DNA from: ZC4RG20 sp963782445
GTDB taxonomy: Bacteria; Pseudomonadota; Gammaproteobacteria; Steroidobacterales; Rariloculaceae
Assembly: GCA_963782445.1 (NCBI GenBank)
Contig: CAWAJM010000002.1
Location: 186,001 to 250,000, forward strand
Length of the DNA: 64,000 bases
Direction: 5' to 3'
The position numbers and the translations under genes are program-made. Shown in pieces: positions 35,055 through 42,396 of this stretch. Below the pieces are notes generated by a model, which was given only the letters and a program-made list of their open reading frames with translations, was not told the origin of the DNA and made no database searches. Positions within the stretch are counted from its first letter, which is position 1. Each line of letters starts with the position of its first letter.

Positions 35055-35264
35055 TTACTTGCCGGAGAGGCCGTAGCGGCGACGGAACTTGTCCACGCGC
35101 CCGCCGGTATCGACGATCTTCTGCTTGCCCGTATAGAAAGGATGGCAAGCCGAGCACACCTCTACGTGCATATCCTCGGTATGCGTCGACCGTGTCGTGA
35201 TCACGTTTCCGCAGCCGCAGGTGATCTGGATCTCTTTGTATTCGGGATGGATGTCTTGCTTCAT
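35055..35264 (-). CDS. rpmE: 50S ribosomal protein L31
   Basis: 69 residues, MKQDIHPEYKEI at the N-terminus. Cysteines in C-G-C-G and C-S-A-C mark the zinc-containing (C+) L31 form, as opposed to the zinc-free paralog made under zinc starvation. F-Y-T-G-K-Q-K-I-V-D-T-G-G-R-V-D-K-F is the typical C-terminal block. Single gene with its own predicted promoter at 35291-35319. Confidence 0.97.
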   Translation of the reverse strand: MKQDIHPEYKEIQITCGCGNVITTRSTHTEDMHVEVCSACHPFYTGKQKIVDTGGRVDKFRRRYGLSGK

Positions 35265-35290
35265 CGGATTCGGCCTTTGGCGGGCGCGAG

Positions 35291-35319
35291 AGAATACTGC
35301 CGGGAGCCGGCAAACACAA
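35291..35319 (-). promoter_or_regulatory. Predicted promoter of rpmE
   Basis: On the minus strand, TTGTGT (35319-35314) and TATTCT (35296-35291) are 17 bases apart, placing the start site about 20 bases ahead of the rpmE ATG. Confidence 0.5.
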
Positions 35320-35369
35320 GCCGAGCGAAACCGCAGCCTCCGGACGCCGCGCCCGACGCGGCCCGAAGC

Positions 35370-35404
35370 TTATCCACAGAATCTGTGTATAACTTTGTGG
35401 AAAC
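35370..35404. promoter_or_regulatory. Cluster of DnaA boxes upstream of rpmE
   Basis: TTATCCACA (35370-35378) is a perfect DnaA box. TGTGTATAA (35384-35392) is the inverted form TTATACACA, five bases away. TGTGGAAAC (35396-35404) is a further 7/9 match in the second orientation. They lie in the roughly 350-base gap between rpmE and rdgB, upstream of the rpmE promoter. The rest of that gap shows an inverted repeat TTGCGAC/GTCGCAA (35501-35507, 35524-35530) and no gene I can support. Confidence 0.7.
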
Positions 35405-35614
35405 CCCTAGCAAGAGGTTCGACAACGCCGGCCGCATCTGAGTTTCGGTCGGTTTGGTCAAAAAACGCGCAAGCACAAGAAAGCGTTTATCTTCAGGTGG
35501 TTGCGACCCTCTCTCAAATGAGTGTCGCAAGAAAGAGTCGCAAGCGGCTTGTTTCTGATGTTCTGCGGGCCGCCTGTGAATAAGCTTCCTGCGGGCGCGT
35601 CTGCCGGCCGACCC

Positions 35615-36232
35615 TCAGGGCGGAGTGAGAAGGGCGCGCAACTCGGCCGCCAGGCGCCGCAGGGCCGCGGCTCGATGGCTGACTTCGTTCTTGACGGCTG
35701 CCGGCAGCTCGGCCGCGGTGCGTCCGAGCACGGGGTCCAGGAAGACCGGGTCGTAGCCGAAGCCGAAGCTCCCGCGCGGCTGCTCGGCGATCGCGCCGGC
35801 CCAGCGACCCTCGGCGACGAGCGGCGCGGGGTCGTCCGGCTCGAGCAAGGCGACGACGACGCAGTGGAAGCGGGCGGTTCGTGCCGGTGCCGGGACGCCC
35901 TCGAGCGCCTCGAGCAGCTTTGCGACGTTGGCCGCGTCGGCGGCCCTTGGGCCCGCAAAGCGCGCGGACAGGATGCCTGGGCGGCCGTCCAGCGCGTCGA
36001 CGGCCAGCCCCGAGTCGTCTGCGATGGCCGGGAGCCCGCTCCGGCGCGCCGCGTGGCGCGCCTTGATGAGCGCGTTCTCCACGAAGGTCGCTGCCGGCTC
36101 CGCCGCCGGCTCGATGCCGAGCTCGCTTTGCGCGCGCAGCTCGAGGCCGCAGCCTTCGAGCAGCGCCCGGATCTCGGCCAGCTTGCCGGCGTTGCCCGTG
36201 GCGACGAGCCAGCGGCGCGGATAGGGCTTCAC
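35615..36232 (-). CDS. rdgB: XTP/dITP diphosphatase (non-canonical purine NTP pyrophosphatase)
   Basis: 205 residues. Ham1-family signatures: V-A-T-G-N-A-G-K-L-A-E-I (phosphate loop), A-I-A-D-D-S-G-L-A-V-D-A-L (catalytic acidic pair), P-G-I-L-S-A-R-F-A-G, and G-S-F-G-F-G-Y-D-P-V-F near the C-terminus. It clears dITP, dXTP and related nucleotides from the pool. It overlaps rph by 4 bases, the usual rph-rdgB pairing. Confidence 0.96.
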   Translation of the reverse strand: MKPYPRRWLVATGNAGKLAEIRALLEGCGLELRAQSELGIEPAAEPAATFVENALIKARHAARRSGLPAIADDSGLAVDALDGRPGILSARFAGPRAADAANVAKLLEALEGVPAPARTARFHCVVVALLEPDDPAPLVAEGRWAGAIAEQPRGSFGFGYDPVFLDPVLGRTAAELPAAVKNEVSHRAAALRRLAAELRALLTPP

Positions 36233-36975
36233 TCGCCAGCGAGCACGGCGGCCTGTGCGGCGAGCAGGGCGCCGATGCCGAGCTCGCCGAGCTCGAGGAG
36301 GCGATCGAGCTCCGCGCGCCTGAACGCGTGGCCCTCGGCCGTGCCCTGAACCTCGATGAACCCGCGTGCCTCGTTCATGACGATGTTCATGTCGGTTTCG
36401 GCCTCTGCGTCCTCGGCGTAGTCCAGATCGAGGACCGGCTCGCCCCGATAGATGCCGACCGAGACTGCCGCGACCTGCCCGTGCAGCGGATTGCGAGGAA
36501 TTTCTCCGCGCCGTCGAAGCCTGTCGACGGCGAGGGCGAGGGCGAGGTACCCGCCCGAGATCGCGGCCGTGCGCGTGCCGCCGTCGGCCTGCAGCACGTC
36601 GCAGTCGATCGTCACCGTGCGCTCGCCGAGCGCGCGCCGGTCGACCACGGCCCGCAAGCTCCGTCCGATCAGGCGCTGAATCTCGAGCGTGCGGCCGCCT
36701 TGCTTACCGCGTGCAGCCTCGCGCGGCGTACGCACGTGCGTGGCCCGCGGCAGCATGCCGTATTCGGCCGTGACCCAGCCTTCCTGCTTGCCCTTGAGGA
36801 ACGGCGGGACCTTGTTGTCGACCGACGCCGTGCACAGCACGCGCGTGGCGCCGAACTCCGCGAGCACCGAGCCCTCGGCGTAACGCGTGAATTCGGCCGT
36901 GAAGCGCACTGCGCGCATCTCGTCGACCCTGCGGCCGCTCGGCCGGCCTCCGGCTTTCGAATCCTTCCCGTTCAC
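36229..36975 (-). CDS. rph: Ribonuclease PH
   Basis: 248 residues. A phosphorolytic 3'-exoribonuclease that trims tRNA 3' ends. Motifs: S-V-L-A-E-F-G-A-T-R-V-L-C-T-A, G-W-V-T-A-E-Y-G-M-L-P-R-A-T, I-G-R-S-L-R-A-V-V-D, C-D-V-L-Q-A-D-G-G-T-R-T-A-A-I, and L-D-L-D-Y-x-E-D. The catalytic core appears intact, unlike the frameshifted gene of E. coli K-12. It overlaps both the PP2C gene and rdgB by 4 bases. Confidence 0.96.
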   Translation of the reverse strand: MNGKDSKAGGRPSGRRVDEMRAVRFTAEFTRYAEGSVLAEFGATRVLCTASVDNKVPPFLKGKQEGWVTAEYGMLPRATHVRTPREAARGKQGGRTLEIQRLIGRSLRAVVDRRALGERTVTIDCDVLQADGGTRTAAISGGYLALALAVDRLRRRGEIPRNPLHGQVAAVSVGIYRGEPVLDLDYAEDAEAETDMNIVMNEARGFIEVQGTAEGHAFRRAELDRLLELGELGIGALLAAQAAVLAGE

Positions 36976-37748
36976 GAGGCCAGCCAGCGCAGCGCGGCTG
37001 CGCTCGTATTGTCGCTGTGCGGGCTGTTGCTCGCGACGGCTGCCTCTGCGAGGGCCGCGAGCGCCGACTGCACGTCACGGCCGTCGTCGGTCGACAGTGC
37101 GGCGATCTGCGAATCGTCGACGCCTGACCACAGTCCATCGGTGCACACGAGCAGCAGGTCGCCGCCCTGCAACCGCTTGCGCGCGGTCACGCTCATGTTC
37201 GGTAAGGGGTTGTCGCCGCCGAGACAGCACTCGACGAAGTTGCGCATGGGGTGCGACTTCATCTCGCCCTCGGCGATGAGCCCCTCGCGAAGCAGCAGCT
37301 CCACATGGCTGTGGTCGCGCGTGCGCTCGAGCACGGCGCCGTCGCGCAGCAGGTAAATGCGGCTGTCGCCGACGTGGGCCCAGTAGGCCGATGCGTCCTG
37401 CACGAGGCAGACGGCGCAGGTCGCGCGCGGCCTGTGGTCCATGGCGACGCCCTCGCCGAGCTCGACGACCCGTGCATGCGCGAGCGCGAGCGCGAGTGTC
37501 AGGAAGCCCTGCGGATCGAGGACCGGGCGGCCCTGCTCGTTGAAGTATTCCTTCAGCGTCGCGATCGTGACTTCCGCCGCCCGGGCGCCCTCCGCGTGGC
37601 CGCCCATGCCGTCGACGGCGACCAGCAGCGCGGCCTCGGCGGCTGCGAAAACCTCGACTCTGTCCTGATTTTCCTGCCGGTTGCCCGGCAGGCTCACGCT
37701 TGCATGATCGACTTGCACTGACCGACCGCTCGTGTCGCTGGTTCTCAT
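36972..37748 (-). CDS. PP2C-family protein serine/threonine phosphatase
   Basis: Up to 258 residues. PPM-family metal-binding motifs: N-Q-D-R-V-E-V, V-A-V-D-G-M-G-G-H-A-E-G, H-V-G-D-S-R-I-Y-L-L-R, C-T-D-G-L-W-S-G-V-D-D and a late D-N-T-S. It is the stand-alone bacterial type that often pairs with a Hanks-type kinase; no kinase gene is in this window. The first ATG (37748) directly abuts a GATAAT -10-like box, so if that box is used the true start is downstream, for example the GTG at 37718. The gene heads an operon with rph and rdgB. Confidence 0.9.
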   Translation of the reverse strand: MRTSDTSGRSVQVDHASVSLPGNRQENQDRVEVFAAAEAALLVAVDGMGGHAEGARAAEVTIATLKEYFNEQGRPVLDPQGFLTLALALAHARVVELGEGVAMDHRPRATCAVCLVQDASAYWAHVGDSRIYLLRDGAVLERTRDHSHVELLLREGLIAEGEMKSHPMRNFVECCLGGDNPLPNMSVTARKRLQGGDLLLVCTDGLWSGVDDSQIAALSTDDGRDVQSALAALAEAAVASNSPHSDNTSAAALRWLAS

Positions 37749-37805
37749 ATTATCTTAGACTTGTGCCTTGCCGGTTGTCCGGTCCGGCCGTTGGAGATCC
37801 GACAT

Positions 37806-38669
37806 TTGCCTTACAGCATGACAGGTTTCGCGAGCGCCGAGGCGACCTCGCCGCCTTTCAGGCTCGTGTGGGAGCTGCGCAGCGTCAATCACCGCTATCT
37901 CGACATGAGCCTGCGGCTGCCCGAGGAGCTGCGCGCGCTCGAGCCCGAGTGCCGAGAGCTCGTCGCGGGCGCAGTGCGCCGCGGCAAGCTCGAGTGCACG
38001 CTCAAGGTGTCCTCGGAGGCGCGGCGCCGGGGTGTCGAGGTCGCCGAAGACGCGCTCGCGGAGCTCGAGGCGCTCGAGAGCCGCGTGCGGCGCGTATTTC
38101 CCGACGCGCGCCCGTTCAGCGTCGGCGACGTGCTGCGCTGGCCCGGGGTGCTCGCGGAGCCCGCGCCCGATTTCGCCGCATTGGCGGAGCCGGCCAAGGC
38201 CGCGTTACGCGAAGCCGCGGTCGCGCTGCAGGAGGCCCGCCGGCGCGAGGGCGAGCGCATCGTCGGACTCATCGCGCGCCGTAACGAGGCGATCCTCTCG
38301 GCGGTGCATAAGCTGCGGCCCCTGCTCGGCACGCTCGAGGCCGGCTACCGGCGCAAGCTCGAGGAGCGTCTCGCGCGCGTCGACGTGCAGGCCCAGCCCG
38401 AGCGCCTCGAGCAGGAGCTCGTGCTCGTCGCCCAGCGTCTGGACGTGACCGAAGAGGTGGATCGGCTCGAGAGCCACGTCGCGGAGATCGCCGACGTGCT
38501 CGAGCGGGACGAGCCGATCGGCCGCCGCCTCGATTTCCTGATCCAGGAGATGAACCGGGAAGCGAACACGCTGGGCTCCAAGTCGCAGGACGAGGAGCTC
38601 ACGCGCACGGCCGTCGAGCTCAAAGTGCTCATCGAGCAGATGCGCGAGCAAGTGCAGAACCTCGAGTAG
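37806..38669 (+). CDS. yicC: YicC-family endoribonuclease
   Basis: 287 residues if translation starts at TTG 37806, which has GGAG upstream and equals the E. coli YicC length. ATG 37818, at M-T-G-F-A, is the alternative. The N-terminal YicC domain carries S-M-T-G-F-A-S-A-E and W-E-L-R-S-V-N-H-R-Y-L-D, and the C-terminal DUF1732 carries L-D-F-L-I-Q-E-M-N-R-E-A-N-T-L-G-S-K. The family has been reported as an RNase. Its place between divergent rph and downstream gmk is conserved across gammaproteobacteria. Confidence 0.93.
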   Translation: MPYSMTGFASAEATSPPFRLVWELRSVNHRYLDMSLRLPEELRALEPECRELVAGAVRRGKLECTLKVSSEARRRGVEVAEDALAELEALESRVRRVFPDARPFSVGDVLRWPGVLAEPAPDFAALAEPAKAALREAAVALQEARRREGERIVGLIARRNEAILSAVHKLRPLLGTLEAGYRRKLEERLARVDVQAQPERLEQELVLVAQRLDVTEEVDRLESHVAEIADVLERDEPIGRRLDFLIQEMNREANTLGSKSQDEELTRTAVELKVLIEQMREQVQNLE

Positions 38670-38688
38670 CCGCCCGGCATTCGCAGCC

Positions 38689-39354
38689 ATGCAGCAGCAG
38701 TCCGAAGAGCGGGGACGCCTCGTGGTGCTGGCCGCGCCCTCGGGGGCGGGCAAGACGACGCTCGTGCGCGCGCTGCTCCAGCGCCTGCCCGAGCTCGCCT
38801 TCTCGGTCTCCTACACGACGCGCCGCCGCCGGCCGACCGAGATCGAGGGCCGCGATTACTTCTTCGTCGACGAACGGCGCTTCGAGGAAATGGTCGAACG
38901 AGACGCATTCCTCGAGCACGCCCGCGTTTTCGATAACTGGTACGGCACGAGCCGCGATCACGTCGAGCAGATGCTCGACGCGGGCCGCACGGTGCTGCTC
39001 GAGATCGACTGGCAGGGCGCGCGTGAGGTCCGGCTCCGCGCGCTGCAGGCCGTGACGGTGTTCGTACTGCCCCCGAGCGTCGCGGAGCTCGAGCGGCGGC
39101 TCCGGAGCCGCGGCACGGATGCGCCCGCCGTCGTCGAGCGCCGGCTCGGCGAAGCGCTCGGCGATATGGGTCACTGGCGCGAATTCGATTACGTGATCGT
39201 CAACGACAACGTCGACCGGGCGGCCGACGCGCTTGCCAGCATCGTCGAGGGCCGTCCGTGCGATCACCGGACGGACTCGCCGGCCACGGCCGCGGCCGTC
39301 GAACGGGTCCTGGGGCCGGCCGGCCTGGGCGGCGCCGCCGGCGGAGACGCCTAG
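38689..39354 (+). CDS. gmk: Guanylate kinase
   Basis: 221 residues. P-loop A-P-S-G-A-G-K-T-T-L, the GMP-binding segment S-V-S-Y-T-T-R-R-R-R-P-x-E-I-E-G-R-D-Y-F-F, Y-G-T-S-R-D-H-V, and L-E-I-D-W-Q-G-A. It phosphorylates GMP to GDP. The C-terminus has a Gly/Ala-rich tail of about 15 residues. It is 20 bases after yicC and leads the gmk-rpoZ-spoT group, linking GTP supply with ppGpp synthesis. Confidence 0.96.
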   Translation: MQQQSEERGRLVVLAAPSGAGKTTLVRALLQRLPELAFSVSYTTRRRRPTEIEGRDYFFVDERRFEEMVERDAFLEHARVFDNWYGTSRDHVEQMLDAGRTVLLEIDWQGAREVRLRALQAVTVFVLPPSVAELERRLRSRGTDAPAVVERRLGEALGDMGHWREFDYVIVNDNVDRAADALASIVEGRPCDHRTDSPATAAAVERVLGPAGLGGAAGGDA

Positions 39355-39439
39355 CAGGCTGGGCCCGGGGCGGCGCGGCGCCGCGCGCGCCGCCGGGACT
39401 TGCAGTACACTCGACATTAGCGCCCAAGGAGGGTCACTC

Positions 39440-39733
39440 ATGGCACGAATCACCGTAGAAGACTGCGCCGACAAGGTTTCCAACATGTTCCAGCTCGTCC
39501 TCGTCGCCGCGAAGCGGGCCCGGCAGCTCGCCAACGGCGCGCACGCGATGGTCGAGTGGGAGAACGACAAGCCGACGGTCGTGGCGCTGCGCGAGATTGC
39601 AGGCGGCTTCATCACGGAGCGCATCCTCGAGGAGCGCGACAAGCCGGTCGAGGAGCTGCTCGAGCTCGAGCACAGCCCCAACCTGATTCCGGACGACCTG
39701 CTCGCGCCGCGGCCGATGTCGCTCAACGATTGA
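39440..39733 (+). CDS. rpoZ: DNA-directed RNA polymerase omega subunit
   Basis: 97 residues, starting M-A-R-I-T-V-E-D-C. The central L-V-L-V-A-A-K-R-A-R-Q-L and K-P-T-V-V-A-L-R-E-I-A-G-G segments are the omega signature. A textbook ribosome binding site AAGGAGGGT lies eight bases before the ATG. Omega forms part of the ppGpp binding site on RNA polymerase and is encoded next to spoT, as in E. coli. Confidence 0.96.
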   Translation: MARITVEDCADKVSNMFQLVLVAAKRARQLANGAHAMVEWENDKPTVVALREIAGGFITERILEERDKPVEELLELEHSPNLIPDDLLAPRPMSLND

Positions 39734-39776
39734 GGGGGGCCTCCGCACCGTTCGCTCGTGATGAGGGAGCAGGCCG

Positions 39777-41933
39777 ATGACTCAGGCCGGGGTACTGCGC
39801 GAAAAGAGGCTGCCGGGCGTTTGGCGCAGCGACGACTTCGCGCAGCTGCGCTCGCGCCTCTCGACCTATCTTCCGCCGAGCGATCTGCGGGGCATTACTG
39901 AGGCTTACGAGTTTTCGGCGAAGGTCCACGAGGGGCAGCATCGGCGCAGCGGCGAGCCCTACGTTTCCCATCCGGTCGCCGTCGCCGACATCCTCTCCGG
40001 CCTCTACCTCGACGCGGGGTCGATCAAGGCCGCGCTGCTCCACGACGTCCTCGAAGACACGCCCGCGACGCTCGAGGACATCAAGCTCCGCTTCGGCGAC
40101 GACGTGGCCTTGCTCGTCGACGGCGTCAGCAAGCTGGATAGGCTGCGTTTCGACAGCGCGGCCGAGGCTCAGGCGGAGAGCTTCCGCAAGATGCTGCTCG
40201 CGATGGTCCAGGACCTGCGCGTGATCCTCGTCAAGCTCGCCGACCGCACGCACAACATGCGCACGATCGAAGCGCTGCCGCTCGAGAAGCAGCGGCGCAT
40301 CGCGCGCGAGACGCTCGATATCTACGCGCCGATCGCGAATCGGCTCGGTATCTACAGCCTCAAGACGGAGCTCGAGGATCTCGGCTTCAGGACCTTTTAC
40401 CCCTATCGCTACCGGGTGCTGGAGCGCGCGCTGCGGCGCGCGCGGGGCAACCAGCGTCAGCCGCTGCGCAAGATCGAAGCGCGCTTCGTGGACGAGCTTG
40501 CGAAAAATGCGGTCGTGGCCCGCGTAACGGGCCGCGAGAAGCACCTCTACAGCATCTATCAAAAGATGCAGCGCAAGCAGGCGCACCTCTCCGAGATCGT
40601 GGACGTATTCGGCATCCGGATCATCGTCCCCGACGTGGACAGCTGCTACCGGGTGCTGGGCCTCGCGCACCAGCTTTACAAGCCCGTGCCGGGCCGCTTC
40701 AAGGACTACATCGCCATACCGCGCGTCAACGGCTACCAATCCCTGCACACGACGCTGTTCGGCCCGAACGGTCTGCCGCTGGAAGTGCAGATCCGCACGG
40801 ACGAGATGGACAAGGTCGCCGAGCGAGGCGTCGCGGCCCACTGGCAATACAAGGCCGTCGACAAGCACACGTACAGCACCGAAGAGCGCGCGCGCGAATG
40901 GTTGACGGGCCTCATGGAGATGCAGCACGCCGCGAACTCCGAGGAGTTCCTCGAGACCGTCAAGGTCGATTTGTTTCCCGACAAGGTCTATGTCTTCACG
41001 CCCAAGGGCGAGATTATGCGCCTGCCACGCGGCGCCACGGCCGTCGATTTCGCCTACGCCGTCCATACGGACGTCGGCAATCGCTGTGTCGCGGCCAAGA
41101 TCGACCGCCGCCTCGTGCCGCTCAAGACTCCGCTCGCAAACGGGCAGACCGTCGAGGTCATCACGGCGCGCGGCGCGCGGCCGAACCCGAATTGGGTGAA
41201 CTTCGTCACGACGGCCAAGGCCCGCAACGCGATCCGCGCCTACCTCAAGAACCTGCGCAGGGACGAGGCGCAGGAGCTCGGCCGCCGCCTGCTGAGCCAG
41301 GCGCTGCGTCCCTACTCCATGAGCCTGCGCAAGCTCACGAGGGCGCGCATCGAGCGGCTGCTTCACGAGCTCGATGTCGGTGACATGGCGACGCTCTACG
41401 AACAGCTCGGCCTCGGCGAACGGCTCGCGCCCGTGGTCGCCGGCATGCTGGCGCAGAGCGCCGCGGACGAAGGCGAGGCCGCGAGGCGCCGTAAGCCGCT
41501 CGAGGTGGCGGGCACCGAGGGCCTCGTCGTGAACTATGCACGCTGCTGCTACCCGATCCCGGGCGACGAGATCATCGGCTTCATGTCGAGCGGCCGGGGC
41601 CTCGTGATCCATCGCGGCAGCTGCGGCAATCTCGCCGAATACCGCAAGCAGCCCTCGAAATGGATTCCCGTGAACTGGAAGGCGAACGTCAAGGGCGAGT
41701 TCACGTCTGAGATTCAGGTGCGCACGCTCGACCGCGTGGGCCTGCTCGCCGAGGTCGCCGGCCGAATCTCGGCGACGCACAGCAACATCGATCACGTTCG
41801 GGTCGACACGGAGGGCGACGCCTCGTCCCTGCTGTTCCGGCTCAAAGTCAGGGACCGCAAACAGCTCGCGCAGGTGATCCGGAGCATCCGAACGATACCG
41901 GGGGTCGTGCGCGTGATTCGCAGCAACGGCTAG
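39777..41933 (+). CDS. spoT: Bifunctional (p)ppGpp synthetase/hydrolase
   Basis: 718 residues. N-terminal HD hydrolase domain with H-P-V-A-V-A-D-I-L, L-L-H-D-V-L-E-D-T and K-L-A-D-R-T-H-N-M-R. The synthetase domain has Y-S-I-Y-Q-K-M, D-V-F-G-I-R-I-I-V and G-Y-Q-S-L-H-T. TGS domain (V-Y-V-F-T-P-K-G-E-I), then the conserved-Cys region N-Y-A-R-C-C-Y-P-I-P-G-D-E, then a C-terminal ACT domain. The intact HD residues argue for SpoT rather than a synthetase-only RelA. It controls the stringent response. Confidence 0.95.
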   Translation: MTQAGVLREKRLPGVWRSDDFAQLRSRLSTYLPPSDLRGITEAYEFSAKVHEGQHRRSGEPYVSHPVAVADILSGLYLDAGSIKAALLHDVLEDTPATLEDIKLRFGDDVALLVDGVSKLDRLRFDSAAEAQAESFRKMLLAMVQDLRVILVKLADRTHNMRTIEALPLEKQRRIARETLDIYAPIANRLGIYSLKTELEDLGFRTFYPYRYRVLERALRRARGNQRQPLRKIEARFVDELAKNAVVARVTGREKHLYSIYQKMQRKQAHLSEIVDVFGIRIIVPDVDSCYRVLGLAHQLYKPVPGRFKDYIAIPRVNGYQSLHTTLFGPNGLPLEVQIRTDEMDKVAERGVAAHWQYKAVDKHTYSTEERAREWLTGLMEMQHAANSEEFLETVKVDLFPDKVYVFTPKGEIMRLPRGATAVDFAYAVHTDVGNRCVAAKIDRRLVPLKTPLANGQTVEVITARGARPNPNWVNFVTTAKARNAIRAYLKNLRRDEAQELGRRLLSQALRPYSMSLRKLTRARIERLLHELDVGDMATLYEQLGLGERLAPVVAGMLAQSAADEGEAARRRKPLEVAGTEGLVVNYARCCYPIPGDEIIGFMSSGRGLVIHRGSCGNLAEYRKQPSKWIPVNWKANVKGEFTSEIQVRTLDRVGLLAEVAGRISATHSNIDHVRVDTEGDASSLLFRLKVRDRKQLAQVIRSIRTIPGVVRVIRSNG

Positions 41934-41957
41934 CAGGCTGAGAACAACAAAAGGACG

Positions 41958-42344
41958 ATGAGCAGAGAAATCATTACGACTCCCGACGCGCCGGGCGCGA
42001 TCGGGACCTACAGCCAAGCCGTGCGCGTCGGCCGGACGGTTTACGTTTCGGGGCAGATCCCGCTCGACCCGCGCACGATGGAGCTCGTGGGGCCGGGCCC
42101 CAGGGAGCAGATCGACCGCGTGTTCGAGAATCTCGCCGCCGTGGCCAGGGCCGCGGGCGGCAGCCTCGCCGACGTTGCCAAGCTCAACATCTACTTGACG
42201 GACCTCGGCCAGTTTCCCGTCGTCAACGAAATCATGTCGCGGTACTTCGAGCAGCCGTATCCGGCGCGCGCGGCCATCGGCGTCGCCGCGCTGCCGAAAG
42301 GCGCCGGCGTCGAGATGGACGCCGTGCTGGAGCTTTCCGACTAG
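41958..42344 (+). CDS. ridA: RidA family enamine/imine deaminase
   Basis: 128 residues. The RidA pattern is clear: P-x-A-P-G-A-I-G-T-Y-S-Q-A-V-R-V, V-S-G-Q-I-P-L-D-P, the helix with V-F-E-N-L-A-A-V, L-N-I-Y-L-T-D-L, and P-A-R-A-A-I-G-V-A-A-L-P-K-G-A with the catalytic Arg. These proteins hydrolyse 2-aminoacrylate-type enamines. It sits where E. coli has trmH, between spoT and recG, and is 24 bases from spoT. Confidence 0.94.
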   Translation: MSREIITTPDAPGAIGTYSQAVRVGRTVYVSGQIPLDPRTMELVGPGPREQIDRVFENLAAVARAAGGSLADVAKLNIYLTDLGQFPVVNEIMSRYFEQPYPARAAIGVAALPKGAGVEMDAVLELSD

Positions 42345-42396
42345 TGGCCGTTACAGGCCGCTAGGTCCCCTAGGTCCGGGCGGGACGGCGATCCCC

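Noticed and set aside
35370..35404. DnaA-box cluster as the chromosomal origin
   Set aside because: Only two good boxes, no AT-rich unwinding region, and no dnaA, dnaN, gidA or parAB nearby; reported as a regulatory curiosity instead.
39723..42017. 764-codon minus-strand frame opposite spoT
   Set aside because: Mirror-frame artefact of GC-rich codon bias; spoT on the plus strand has all domains of the family.
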